Positions 54,759-63,923 of a stretch of 64,000 nucleotides of DNA are shown here, piece after piece. This DNA is from Bradyrhizobium iriomotense (lineage in GTDB: Bacteria > Pseudomonadota > Alphaproteobacteria > Rhizobiales > Xanthobacteraceae), in the NCBI RefSeq assembly GCF_018129405.1, contig NZ_JAFCLP010000010.1:179495-243494 (forward strand), given 5' to 3'. Made by a program: the position numbers and the translations under genes. The stretch's first letter is position 1; each line of letters begins with the position of its first letter. Under the pieces are notes generated by a model. That model had not been told where the DNA came from, searched no databases, and saw only the letters and a program-made list of their open reading frames with translations.

Positions 54759-55508
54759 GTGACGTCAAGGCGCCTGGTCGATTTTCATTGCCATCTCGAT
54801 CTCTATCCCGACCATGAGGCGCTGGTGAGAGAATGCGACTGCCTCGAAGTCTTCACATTGGCGGTTACGACGACGCCTCGTGCCTGGCGGCGTAATCAGC
54901 AGCTCGCGTCCAAGACACGCTACGTCAGGACCGCACTGGGGCTACATCCGCAGCTCGTCGCGACTCACGCGACAGAGATTGCTCTGTGGGAGGAATTCCT
55001 GCCGAACGCCCGCTATGTGGGTGAAGTCGGTCTCGATGCGGGCCCCCGCTTCTACCGCTCGCTGGACCGGCAAAAGCAGGTGTTCGAGCGCATCTTGCGC
55101 CAGTGTGCGGCAGCCGGCGGGAAGATCCTGACGATCCATAGCGTGCGAGCCGCAACCCCGGTACTCGATATGCTGGAACAGCATCTACCGCAAGATCGCG
55201 GTGCCGCGGTACTGCACTGGTTCACCGGTACCAAGGCGGAAGCCAAACGGGCGATCGAGCTTGGATGCTACTTCTCGATCAACATCGAGATGCTTAAGAA
55301 TGAGCGGCACGCCGGGCTTGTCGCGGCGCTTCCGCCGGAGCGTCTGTTGACGGAGACCGACGGGCCTTTTGTCAAAGGCGAAATGGGACAGATGCGACCA
55401 CGCGATGTCGCGCAAACACTTGCATCGTTGGCGCGGGTGCTCGGCCTCGAAGAGGACGATCTCGCGACCAGGATCCAGGGTAACCTCAAACAGCTCGTCT
55501 CCGCGTGA
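54759..55508 (+). CDS. qatD: QatD: TatD-like metal-dependent DNase of the Qat system
   Basis: 249 residues from GTG 54759; no ATG fits. Metal-binding DFHCHLDLYPD at the N-terminus, TALGLHPQL, GEVGLDAGPRF, ILTIHSVRA, VLHWFTGTKAEA and LTETDGPFVKG make a complete TatD metallohydrolase site. TatD nucleases degrade DNA from 3' ends. Last gene of the Qat operon; 450 bases without a gene follow. Confidence 0.93.
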   Translation: MTSRRLVDFHCHLDLYPDHEALVRECDCLEVFTLAVTTTPRAWRRNQQLASKTRYVRTALGLHPQLVATHATEIALWEEFLPNARYVGEVGLDAGPRFYRSLDRQKQVFERILRQCAAAGGKILTIHSVRAATPVLDMLEQHLPQDRGAAVLHWFTGTKAEAKRAIELGCYFSINIEMLKNERHAGLVAALPPERLLTETDGPFVKGEMGQMRPRDVAQTLASLARVLGLEEDDLATRIQGNLKQLVSA

Positions 55509-55959
55509 GAGGGTTATCGTCAGGCATATCCAAGCATCGAAAACCCGCACCGGAACCTTTCTGCCGGATTGGCTGGCTCACGAATTCTATTTCTTTCTTC
55601 ACGACCTGATGGGGCGACTTCTCTCCTCCGGAGAGCAAGCCTCGACGTTATCAGGCCTGGAAAGTGTCGGGCGCTTCGATACTCAGGGCGGACTGCAGGG
55701 ACAGAATTTCGGCAGGCAGATCAAGCGCTGCGTAGAAGGCGGGCTATCCTTCAGCAATGAGCCATCGGGCCTGCTGCCGGAAGCCCTCGGATTTGCCAGT
55801 GCCTGCCTCGGCTATAGGCAACCGTTGCGGCATCGCGACTGAAGCTCCGCAATGCCATCACAAAATACGCAATCCTGTGGGAGGGACACGCTCCTCCGTT
55901 GACTAAGAACCCCGCCTCCCCCATTTTGAAACAAACCACGAACAAAGGAAAATTCCGCG
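55509..55959. other. 451-base stretch between Qat and the DUF2130 cluster, no recognised gene
   Basis: A plus-strand frame stays open from within qatD to 55842 (KTRTGTFLPDWLAHEFYFFL ... RQIKRCVEGGLSFSNEPS), but its only ATG start lies inside qatD in another frame and no family is apparent. A short dyad (GGAGG ... CCTCC) lies near 55880 ahead of the next gene. Confidence 0.35.
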
Positions 55960-57240
55960 ATGGTCGGGCACGTCCACGAGCCGTATATCATCTGCCCCAA
56001 GTGCAGCCACGAGATCGCGCTCACCGAGTCCTTGGCCGCCCCGCTCCTGGAAGCGGAGCGGAAGAGCCTTCAGCAGAAGCTCGCCGCGCGCGAGGCGGAG
56101 TTTTCCGCCAAGGCCGATGATTTGAGGCGCCGTGAGGACGAGATCACCAAAGCACGCGACAGCGTGGAGGATCAAGTGAAGCAGCGCTTGCAGGCCGAAC
56201 GGAGCACGCTCGCCGCTGCCGAAGCCAAGAAAGCACGCGACGCGGTCACCTCCGAAATCGAGCTGTTCAAGGGCCAGCTCGCCGAAAGCCAACAGCTGCT
56301 CCAGGAGCGCGACGCAAAGCTTGCCGAAGCTCAGCGGGCGCAGGCCGAGGCTCTCCGTAAGCAGCGCGAGCTCGATGAGAAATCCCGCGAGCTCGAGGTG
56401 ACGATCGAGAAGCGGGTCCAGGCCAGTCAAGCCGAGATCACCGCCAAGGCCCGCCAGGCTGCCGTCGATGAGGTGAAGTCTCAGGTCTCGCAGAAGGACG
56501 CCCAGATCGAATCCATGACGCGCACCATCGAGGAACTCAAGCGCAAGGCAGAGCAAGGGTCTCAACAGACGCAGGGCGAAGCCTTCGAGCTCGAGCTCGA
56601 GAACCTCCTGCGCGCGAAGTTTCCCCTGGATCTGATCGAGCCGGTCGCCAAGGGCGAGACCGGCGGCGACATCGTCCACACCGTGAACGGCCAGGTCGGG
56701 GCACCCGCCGGCGTGATCCTGTGGGAGCTTAAGAACACCAAGAACTGGTCAGACACCTGGCTTCCCAAGCTGCGCGACAACAAGCGTGCGGCCAAGGCGG
56801 ACGTGGCGCTGATCATCTCTAGCGCGCTGCCCAAAGGCGTCGAGACCTTCGATTTGGTGGACGGGGTCTATGTGGCGCATCCGCGCTGCGCAGTGCCCGT
56901 GGCGCTGACCCTGCGGCAAGGCCTGATGGAGGTTGCCGGAGCGCGCACGTCACAGGTTGGCCAGCAAACCAAGGCAGAGCAGGTTTACCAGTATCTCACT
57001 GGTCCGCGTTTTAAACAGCGCATCGAGGCAATTGTGGAACGCTTCAAAGACATGCGCGAGGATATTGATAAGGAAAGAAAGTTCATGGCCAAGGCCTGGG
57101 CCAAACGCGAAGCGCAGGTCACCACCATGATCGAGTCAACGGTCGGCATGGTTGGGGATTTACAGGGAATCATGGGCCAAGCGATGCCCGAGATCGATGC
57201 GATCGATGCGCCGCCGATGCTCGAGGGCAAGGCGGCTTAG
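55960..57240 (+). CDS. DUF2130 protein: zinc finger, long coiled coil, PD-(D/E)xK-like nuclease domain
   Basis: 426 residues. A Cys pair C12-P-K-C15 (IICPKCSHEIAL) suggests a zinc ribbon half. Residues ~30-205 are a nearly continuous charged coiled coil. Residues ~208-400 are DUF2130: GEAFELELENLLRAKFPLDL, GETGGDIVHTVNG, ILWELKNTKNW (the D...ExK-like trio) and RFKDMREDIDKERKFMAKAW. The fold is considered restriction-endonuclease-like. It is followed after three bases by an 81-residue gene and then a HEPN gene, read the same way. Confidence 0.88.
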   Translation: MVGHVHEPYIICPKCSHEIALTESLAAPLLEAERKSLQQKLAAREAEFSAKADDLRRREDEITKARDSVEDQVKQRLQAERSTLAAAEAKKARDAVTSEIELFKGQLAESQQLLQERDAKLAEAQRAQAEALRKQRELDEKSRELEVTIEKRVQASQAEITAKARQAAVDEVKSQVSQKDAQIESMTRTIEELKRKAEQGSQQTQGEAFELELENLLRAKFPLDLIEPVAKGETGGDIVHTVNGQVGAPAGVILWELKNTKNWSDTWLPKLRDNKRAAKADVALIISSALPKGVETFDLVDGVYVAHPRCAVPVALTLRQGLMEVAGARTSQVGQQTKAEQVYQYLTGPRFKQRIEAIVERFKDMREDIDKERKFMAKAWAKREAQVTTMIESTVGMVGDLQGIMGQAMPEIDAIDAPPMLEGKAA

Positions 57241-57243
57241 CAC

Positions 57244-57489
57244 TTGGATTCGATCGACGATCTTTTCGTTGCCAGCGCTATCGACGAGGTCGACGCTGAG
57301 CCCATGGCAAAGGAGTTGGCCCTGGGCATCTACCTTTCACATCGCGTGGATTCCGGCCTCTCGCACCTGGCTGCTATGGCGTTCGCGGTCGCTGAGCTCC
57401 TCGAGCTTACCCACCAGCAGGCTATGTCGGTTGCCGTCGCGACGTTGAATGAGCATGCGAGCGATGCAACGCCAGCCACACGCCATTAA
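57244..57489 (+). CDS. 81-residue hypothetical protein between DUF2130 and HEPN genes
   Basis: Starts at TTG 57244, three bases after the DUF2130 stop. MDSIDDLFVASAIDEVDAEP, an acidic start, then hydrophobic helices (LGIYLSHRVDSGLSHLAAMA, FAVAELLELTHQQAMSVAVA). No family recognised. Tight spacing suggests a cofactor, inhibitor or antitoxin of the flanking nucleases. No better start exists. Confidence 0.5.
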   Translation: MDSIDDLFVASAIDEVDAEPMAKELALGIYLSHRVDSGLSHLAAMAFAVAELLELTHQQAMSVAVATLNEHASDATPATRH

Positions 57490-57592
57490 GAGGTAAACTG
57501 CAAGGTCGTTGATCAGAGGCCTCTATGGAGCTTTTGGCGCGGAACAGCGACGCCCAGACTCTGCTATAGTGCGACGGGAGCAGAACACAGCC

Positions 57593-58789
57593 ATGAAACT
57601 CACGGATCAGATCCTTCGGCAGATCGAAGAGAGCGAACGCCTCACCAAGCAGCTCACCCTTGTCGAGAAGCTCTCGGCGCCGAACCTGAGCGGCGCCATC
57701 GCCGGTATTGAGCACCTCCAGAAGCTCACAGCAGGCCTGGACCTATCGAAATACGCTGAAGCCGCACGGCTGGCGTCAGGAGCTCTTGCGTCCGTAAACA
57801 CCAAGTTTGCTCTTGGCGCAGATCTCAGTGAGGCCGCACGAAAGATCACGGAGGTGTCCCCTGCCCTGAAATCCTTGCAGGACCAAGCAGCCCGCTACGA
57901 GCAGCTGTTCCGTCCCAGCATCCAGCAGGACTTCCTAAGGCTCTCAGAGGTGGTTGCGAGCATCGCTGTTCCCAAGTGGCCGAACCAGGTTGCCCTCTTC
58001 GGGGACACTATTCAGCGCCAGCTGGAGAGCATCCGTGCCCCGGTGATCCAGATCGAGGACAGCTTCAGGTCGCTGCGCGGTTTTGGCGAGCTCTCGGCCA
58101 TCGGCGCGGCCGTGCGGTCGATTGAGCCGTTCGAGCCGGACCTGGTGGGGGCGCTGCGCCGCGACCTCGGCGACTGGCGCGATGCGGAAGCCGAGCCCGC
58201 CGAGCTGATCGATGACCCGGGCGGGCGCGTCGCGTTGTACGAGGAGCGCGGCTTCAACGCCGAACTGACCGATTTTCCGGCGCAAGGGTTTGAGAGCGCC
58301 CTGGTGGCAACCGGTATCGGCCTTGGCGCCGTGAGTAACGCTCTTGCGCCCCCGCCCGCCGAGATGGTGCCGGCGTTCAACGTGCACGCTTACCAATGGC
58401 TGTTCGTCTTCGAGCGTGAGCTGCGGGCCTTCATCCTCAAACGCCTCATGGAAGCGGCCGGCGACGGCTGGGAGGCTCGCCTTCCGCCCGGTATGCGCGA
58501 CCGCTGGCAGGACAAGAGAGCCAAGGCGCTGACGGAGGGAGAATGCGAACAGCCGCTGATCCACTACGCTGACTTCGCGGACTATGTCGACATCATTCTT
58601 GGCAAAGCCAACTGGCGTGACTGCTTCAAAAGTACCTTCAGGCGCGAAGAAGCCATCCGCGAGGGTTTCAATCGCCTGCGGCCGATCCGCTTGATGACCG
58701 CACACATGCGATTCATGACGCAAGAGGAATGGCTGATTCTGAATCTGGAGGTGCGGCGCATCCTGCGGGCGATCGGGGTGCAGATCTGA
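57593..58789 (+). CDS. Swt1-type HEPN domain protein (probable RNase)
   Basis: 398 residues from ATG 57593, preceded by GGGAG. The N-terminal ~200 residues are helical (MKLTDQILRQIEESERLTKQ; LSEAARKITEVSPALKSLQD). The C-terminal ~125 residues match the Swt1 HEPN domain: NVHAYQWLFVFERELRAFIL, LPPGMRDRWQDKR, YADFADYVDIIL and RLMTAHMRFMTQEEWLILNL, with the RX4H catalytic motif at Arg366...His371. HEPN proteins with this motif cut RNA in defence or toxin systems. It probably works with the DUF2130 nuclease and the 81-residue protein upstream. Confidence 0.82.
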   Translation: MKLTDQILRQIEESERLTKQLTLVEKLSAPNLSGAIAGIEHLQKLTAGLDLSKYAEAARLASGALASVNTKFALGADLSEAARKITEVSPALKSLQDQAARYEQLFRPSIQQDFLRLSEVVASIAVPKWPNQVALFGDTIQRQLESIRAPVIQIEDSFRSLRGFGELSAIGAAVRSIEPFEPDLVGALRRDLGDWRDAEAEPAELIDDPGGRVALYEERGFNAELTDFPAQGFESALVATGIGLGAVSNALAPPPAEMVPAFNVHAYQWLFVFERELRAFILKRLMEAAGDGWEARLPPGMRDRWQDKRAKALTEGECEQPLIHYADFADYVDIILGKANWRDCFKSTFRREEAIREGFNRLRPIRLMTAHMRFMTQEEWLILNLEVRRILRAIGVQI

Positions 58790-58811
58790 GAGCGAAACCT
58801 TAGGTGTTTCG

Positions 58812-58866
58812 ACGCCGGCAACGGCGTACTTAAACCAAGCAAGGCCGGGATCGCTCCCGGCCTTGC
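58812..58866. terminator. two hairpins after the HEPN gene
   Basis: ACGCCG-GCAA-CGGCGT (58812-58827) and a 12-bp perfect stem GCAAGGCCGGGA-TCGC-TCCCGGCCTTGC (arms 58839-58850 and 58855-58866). No T run follows, so termination may be imperfect or the stem may act as an mRNA end protector. Confidence 0.5.
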
Positions 58867-59345
58867 ACGTCGCTCTGGGGATTCCGCTACCACAGCCTGA
58901 CGCGGAAAAGATGCAGGTCGTTGCTCGGACCGGGCCTTGGGTCACGTCCTTCCACGCATTGCGCACGAACTCGACGGCTTCGTTATTGGTACCGAAGCCG
59001 CCGCTTCTCCGACGCCCAGTGTGAAGCATTTCTCCAGCTCATTAAGTGTCAGCTGGGTGCGCACGCTACCGGCGAACACGTAAGGCTGGCCGCCCGCGCT
59101 CATCGCGCACTGCACGAAAGCCTATTGCTCCGGAGTGAGCGAGTTGTATGCCGCTCCAACACCCGTCCCCATCCGTGGTGCGGTTTGCGTACCACGCAAT
59201 CAGCGATACATTCGCGCAGGCGGATGTTGAACCTACCTGAAATTGAGGCGGGAGATAGGATCGGTTCCATACCAATGCAAGTTATGCGAACAAAATCAAT
59301 GTCTTAATAAGCTTACCACGACGACGCTTCCAAAGAAGGGGGACG
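58867..59345. other. 479-base stretch with a degraded minus-strand frame
   Basis: Leftward reading gives AYNSLTPEQ, a stop, AFVQCAMSAGGQPYVFAGSV and RTQLTLNELEKCFTLG, like a small secreted protein that has acquired stops and shifts; no family known. Nothing else recognised. Confidence 0.3.
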
Positions 59346-60092
59346 ATGAGCGCGATCGTAACGATCAAGGGCGATGACGGCATCATCGTCGCCTTCGATA
59401 CCATCAGCTACGACATGGACGGGACCGTTCTTTCCACAACGGCCTGTAAGGTCCTTCCTTTGATGGAGCTCAACTGCATCATCGGTAGCGTGGGCGCAGC
59501 GGGCGTCACCACGGCTTTGAGAGATAAGATCGCGGCAAAATACGCGGACTTCGACGACCTGCTAGCCGGCATCGTCGACGACTTTCGTGACGTGCATGAT
59601 GATCTTGTCCAGCTCTGTTGGCAGGAACCGGGCCCTACTCCCAATGCCACGGTCATGTTAGGGGGCTGGTCGGGTCAACGGAATCAATTTGAGACCTATC
59701 GCCTTAGCTCTCGCGACAAGGAAATTGTCGCTGAGGGGGAGCTTTCGACCTCGCCTGCCTTCTCGTTAGTGCCGACTGACGGGTGCTGGGTGTCGAGCGC
59801 CTATAATGCCGAGGACATGCGTCGGTTCGGAGTCGATTTCGAAAATGAAGCGAATTTGATCAACTTGGCGGTACGGATAGTCTGCGCCTGCCGCGCAGCC
59901 AGCTCGGCAAGAGGTACGGGCGACTTCGAAGGCGTACCTTATGGCGTCGGCGGTCAGTTGCAGATGCTGCTGCTCGAACGCGGCCGCATTACACAGTGGG
60001 TCACCCATCGCTGGCCCGACGAAGTCGGCAAGCCGTTGGACGCCGCGGCCGGCGATCCCTTGCCGGACTGGCTGACCCAACCTTCCAGCTAA
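59346..60092 (+). CDS. proteasome-like Ntn hydrolase, probably with Ser as N-terminal nucleophile
   Basis: 248 residues from ATG 59346 with a purine-rich ribosome site. After Met removal the chain starts SAIVTIKGDDGIIVAFDT. This aligns with HslV and proteasome beta chains (T-T-I-V-x-x): Ser at position 1, Asp at 17 (FDT) and Lys at 34 (ACKVLPL) sit where HslV has Thr1, Asp17 and Lys33. CIIGSVGAAGVTTALRDKIA corresponds to the following Gly-rich helix start. It is followed after 27 bases by an Mrr-like nuclease gene. Peptidase activity is inferred from fold and residue spacing. Confidence 0.6.
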   Translation: MSAIVTIKGDDGIIVAFDTISYDMDGTVLSTTACKVLPLMELNCIIGSVGAAGVTTALRDKIAAKYADFDDLLAGIVDDFRDVHDDLVQLCWQEPGPTPNATVMLGGWSGQRNQFETYRLSSRDKEIVAEGELSTSPAFSLVPTDGCWVSSAYNAEDMRRFGVDFENEANLINLAVRIVCACRAASSARGTGDFEGVPYGVGGQLQMLLLERGRITQWVTHRWPDEVGKPLDAAAGDPLPDWLTQPSS

Positions 60093-60119
60093 ACTCATCG
60101 CTTCAGGATTCCAATCCAA

Positions 60120-61064
60120 ATGTCTGACGAAGCAACCCATTTTCCGAAAGATGATGCGGACTACAAGAAGCTCGAGAAGCTGGTCGCGAAGATTCAGCAA
60201 GATCTCGCGCCGCAGTCAAAAGTCTCGCACAATGTGCGATTGAAGGGAAAATCAGGGGCTCAGCGTCAGATTGACGTCTTAGTCGAGGATCGTATCGGCC
60301 AGTACGACATCCGGATCGTCCTGGATTGCAAGGATTACAAGACGCCGGTCGATATAAAGGACGTCGAGGAGTGCGCAGGCCTCTTCGAGGACGTGTCGGC
60401 GCAGCGGGGCGTGATCGTCTGTCCCGCCGGTTTCACGAAAAACGCCAAAGCGCGAGCCCAGCAGCTGCAGATCGACCTTTACAGTCCGATCGATACCGAT
60501 CCGCATAAGTGGCAAGCGCGGATCAATATTCCAGCTATTTGTGATTTTCGCCAAGCGCGCATGTCATTCGGCTGGGAGATGAGCGCGCCAGCACCGTTTG
60601 CGCTGAGAGAAGACTTTTTTGTCTCGGCGCCGATATCCGACGCCGAGACCGGCGAAGAGCTGGGTACCACGCTCTCCATTGCATCTGCTGAATGGGACGC
60701 CGGGCGTTACCCGACCGCGCCGGGCAACCATGATCGTATCCCGATCATCGATCGCCCCCTGCAGATGGACAACGGCTACGGGCGCCTCGTCCCGGTAACG
60801 CTCAGCGTGGGACTGATCATCTCCCAGCACCTCTTTTATGGGCAGTTTCCTATCCTTCGACTGTCCGGGTTTCACGACCGAATCGGCGATGGCATCATCA
60901 CCAACGCCTTCGAATTCGGCCTCTTGTCGCTGGAAGAGATTCACAACTGGAAACAACTGAGCAGCGAGGCGGAAGCGCCGGTTAAGCCTGTGCTCAGGAT
61001 GATAGGGCTTTACGGGTGGAGCGACGATGATCCCGAATCGAAGCCTGTTGTGGCCGAAGAATAG
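60120..61064 (+). CDS. Mrr-like restriction endonuclease domain protein
   Basis: 314 residues. N-terminal ~125 residues form the Mrr-type PD-(D/E)xK core: KLEKLVAKIQQDLAPQSKVS, RQIDVLVEDRIG with Asp52, VLDCKDYKTPVDIKDVEE with Asp69-x-Lys71, then QRGVIVCPAGFTKNAKARAQ. The remaining ~190 residues have no recognised domain (SFGWEMSAPAPFALREDFFV; LIISQHLFYGQFPILRLSGF). It lies 27 bases after the Ntn hydrolase gene, so the two form a likely operon in the defence island. Confidence 0.82.
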   Translation: MSDEATHFPKDDADYKKLEKLVAKIQQDLAPQSKVSHNVRLKGKSGAQRQIDVLVEDRIGQYDIRIVLDCKDYKTPVDIKDVEECAGLFEDVSAQRGVIVCPAGFTKNAKARAQQLQIDLYSPIDTDPHKWQARINIPAICDFRQARMSFGWEMSAPAPFALREDFFVSAPISDAETGEELGTTLSIASAEWDAGRYPTAPGNHDRIPIIDRPLQMDNGYGRLVPVTLSVGLIISQHLFYGQFPILRLSGFHDRIGDGIITNAFEFGLLSLEEIHNWKQLSSEAEAPVKPVLRMIGLYGWSDDDPESKPVVAEE

Positions 61065-61078
61065 CGATCGCTACTGGC

Positions 61079-62035
61079 TCACCTAAACAGCTCATAGGCG
61101 ACCGATGCGAGGCAATCGTCCCGATCGTCGCTAAGTTGATCCCAAAGCACGCGTGCTGCGGTCTGCTGGTCGGCGCTCATAACGGGGCCTTCAAGCCCTT
61201 CGAAAGGGTCGAACTGCGCGGTCGCCATCAAGGCGTTGAGCCTGCCGGAAGACCATAGCACATAGGCGCCAAGCGCCTCCGCAACGCGCGCAAGATTCCG
61301 AATCGCCTCGCTGATCCGATCGACTGTGACCTGAAAGTTGGAGAACGCCTGGCGGGCAGTCGGACCGCCGGCGTGGGCGAGATAAGCGTTGCTCCATTTG
61401 CCGAGCTCAGCCGCACCACTTTCATTCAGCCATGTCTCGATTGTACTAAGCGTCGACGACGCGATGCGATCATCTCGCTGGCGTCGGTCCGCGCTGACTT
61501 TGCTGATCTTATCGAACTGCTCATGCCCCATCTGAGACGAGTGCCAGGCCCGGGGCCCCGAGGTGGCCGCCCAAATCGCTCCCCCGCCCTGCGTCAAATG
61601 GGCCGACATCTCTTCCTCCTGGACGCGCGCAAAGTCATAGGGGAGCCCATCGTGGCACACGTAGTGCTCTCGTGTCAGAAGGTGAGCATGCGCCTTTAAG
61701 TCCTTCAGCAGGCGCCGGAGCGAGATGATGTCGCTGTTGCCGCCATCGACCAGGCGGCGAATGGCCAGAATTTGCGTGGCAAAATAGCCATTGATCAGGG
61801 CCTCGGCCATAAGAGGGTTTTGCAGGGCCGTCGACGTGCCCGCTGACCCCGCCGCGGTCAGGCTGCGGAATGCGACATCGGTCCATACCATTTGTTGAAT
61901 GGTTGACCAGATTGCATGATGGTCGTCCTCCTCAAGCCAAGAACGCCAAACGGTCCGCTTCGCGCGAAACTGTTCAAGCGCACGCTTGTCGGCAACATCG
62001 CATTGAGAAAGTGGATAGTCGTAATCGTCGCTCAT
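61079..62035 (-). CDS. HEPN/AbiU2-like protein
   Basis: 318 residues, almost all helical. WSTIQQMVWTDVAFRSLTAA, LINGYFATQILAIRRLVDGG and IISLRRLLKDLKAHAHLL follow the AbiU2-type HEPN pattern, and NAYLAH (216-221) is the N-x4-H form of the HEPN catalytic motif. It converges with the Mrr-like gene, ending 14 bases from its stop. Abi proteins cause abortive infection; this assignment rests on pattern rather than a full match. Confidence 0.5.
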   Translation of the reverse strand: MSDDYDYPLSQCDVADKRALEQFRAKRTVWRSWLEEDDHHAIWSTIQQMVWTDVAFRSLTAAGSAGTSTALQNPLMAEALINGYFATQILAIRRLVDGGNSDIISLRRLLKDLKAHAHLLTREHYVCHDGLPYDFARVQEEEMSAHLTQGGGAIWAATSGPRAWHSSQMGHEQFDKISKVSADRRQRDDRIASSTLSTIETWLNESGAAELGKWSNAYLAHAGGPTARQAFSNFQVTVDRISEAIRNLARVAEALGAYVLWSSGRLNALMATAQFDPFEGLEGPVMSADQQTAARVLWDQLSDDRDDCLASVAYELFR

Positions 62036-62207
62036 TGCCGCAGGCTAACACGTTCCCGGCGATTCCTGTCTTATTCCTATGCAGCAACGGCAAACTGGAA
62101 TGGATACTGAAACGGCTTGAGAACGAAGCCGGCGTATAGCACCCGCAGCCGTACATGGCAGTCTTTCGATAAGCAGCTGTGTTCCGATCGGAGAGAGGGT
62201 GCACCAA

Positions 62208-63170
62208 TTATCCCTCGCGCACGACGAAATGGGGATCGGCTGGCAGAGTGAAGCCCCGGCCCATCGGCAGATGCGGTGAGCACGTGTAATAGAACTGATC
62301 ATCAAGCGAGTATATCTGCTTGAGTGCAAAACCCATGACCGTCGCATTGACGCTTGCGACGTTGTGTAGATCGACCTCCATCACATCCTCCTCCCCGTCC
62401 AGCCGGCCGATCAGGCAAACCTTGAACGAGAGTGGGAAGACGATGTCCCGGTCGGCCATGCCGAATCCCGGAGCATAAAGCTGGCCATAGTTCACAGGAG
62501 CCCCCGGCTTGTGCACACATACGGGGTGATCCGTCGTGACGAACCCGCCTGTGCCTTCCTTTGCCTTCAGTATCCGCCATCGTCGCGCGTCGAAGAACGG
62601 ATACATTCTGGGGAGTGCTTCGAGCTCCATCTCAAGTGTCATGTTTTTATGTGCGTGGAGCTTGTCCTTGTTGTCCTCAACGTACTTCTTGAAGCCATCG
62701 AAATCCGTCGGCTCACCCTCTGGCCAAAGCTCGGCCGCCTTCATTTGCTCGACCACGGCGTCCCACCGCTTCGGGTCCTTGAACGGTTCGACGAGTATGG
62801 CGCGGAGCAGATCCGTCTCGATCTGCTCTATACCTTCGCGCGTGCGCAGATTTCGTACCGCCAGAAGCGTCACCAGATTGATGATGTCCTCTCTGTCCTG
62901 GCCTGCCTGACCAAAGGATGCCGTCTCCCGGACCCGCTTAATCGCAGGCGCAATCCCGCCCTCGAAATTGCCAAGCTCCTTTTCCAAGGCGTCCGCCGGC
63001 ACGCCGTCGATCTCGAGTTTATTCCAATCACGCTCCGCCGCGATGTTGCCGGACCCTGCGCGAAATGCTTTTGGAATCGATGCGTCGCTCGCCCACAGTT
63101 GCCCACTCGCGTTGGCAAACCCCGACAAATACATCTGCGGGACGTAATGGTGTTTTCGGGCTTCAGCCAT
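62208..63170 (-). CDS. DUF4238 domain protein
   Basis: 320 residues. The N-terminal KHHYVPQMYLSGFA is the hallmark of DUF4238, with LVTLLAVRNLRTREGIEQIE and FVTTDHPVCVHKPGAPVNYG further on, the usual conserved blocks. The HHYVPQxYL start resembles nuclease-like motifs, and genes of this family occur in defence neighbourhoods, but the activity is unknown. It lies 172 bases upstream of the AbiU2-like gene on the same strand, so they could share a transcript. Confidence 0.85.
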   Translation of the reverse strand: MAEARKHHYVPQMYLSGFANASGQLWASDASIPKAFRAGSGNIAAERDWNKLEIDGVPADALEKELGNFEGGIAPAIKRVRETASFGQAGQDREDIINLVTLLAVRNLRTREGIEQIETDLLRAILVEPFKDPKRWDAVVEQMKAAELWPEGEPTDFDGFKKYVEDNKDKLHAHKNMTLEMELEALPRMYPFFDARRWRILKAKEGTGGFVTTDHPVCVHKPGAPVNYGQLYAPGFGMADRDIVFPLSFKVCLIGRLDGEEDVMEVDLHNVASVNATVMGFALKQIYSLDDQFYYTCSPHLPMGRGFTLPADPHFVVREG

Positions 63171-63923
63171 CGAGACCCCTCCTGCAGTTCAGCTTAAGGT
63201 AGCATCCCGACACTCGCTTGGCCACTAGCACAGCTTGCCTTCCAAGTTGGAAGGCCCGCGTATTCGATTCCAAGACCCAAGGCCGGTATCGCCAGCCTGT
63301 GCGGCGCCCACTCCATCGCAACTCGACAAGGCACTGCTCGGATTACCAAGAACGCCATGAAGACGATAAGGGGGACGCCCGAACTCTAGACTGCCTGGAT
63401 GGCGGAGGTACGCAAGCAGGCTCGTCCATTGTTCAATGATAAGCCGGTTCCCTCGCTTCGCGCGCTGGGGATGACCGACTTCGAAAAGGAAACGTCTGGT
63501 TCGAGATGGAGATTCAGGCAGTCAAACGCGAAGATCTCAAGAATTGGATCAATCCCGATTTCAGCAGCTTGACGAAAGACGAGGTGAGACCGGCGTCGGC
63601 ATGCAGTCGATCGCCGAGCGCGGCATCCTGGGGGCGACAGGTCGTTCGCGCGCACGACACTTGGGTCGGTGATTGGCGGCCGGGATGTTGCGATCCAGCG
63701 CGGCATCCTCAACGCTCCACGCGCTCTCATTCCGGCGAATTGGCGCCTTTAAGCCATGAACACTGAAGAGTGCGGAGCGTGCTGGTGGCAGCCCCGCATT
63801 CTGGAAAGCGGCTCACACGTTGCATAAGCCGGCAGCATCATCCGGACTGTCCAGCTGAGATTCGCGTCAGCTTGATGAACCGCACGCTCACGTCGAAATC
63901 CATCGCTTCGATGTCCCTCGCCT
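63171..63923. other. 753-base stretch without a recognisable gene before the terminal IS copy
   Basis: Short frames such as MAEVRKQARPLFNDKPVPSL (from ATG 63399, 57 codons) and VIGGRDVAIQRGILNAPRAL (near 63680) are open but not recognised. The look is that of degraded DNA at the edge of the island. Confidence 0.35.

Noticed and set aside
55369-55842. 157-codon plus-strand frame after qatD
   Set aside because: Its start lies inside qatD in another frame and the unique part has no motif; left as unassigned sequence.
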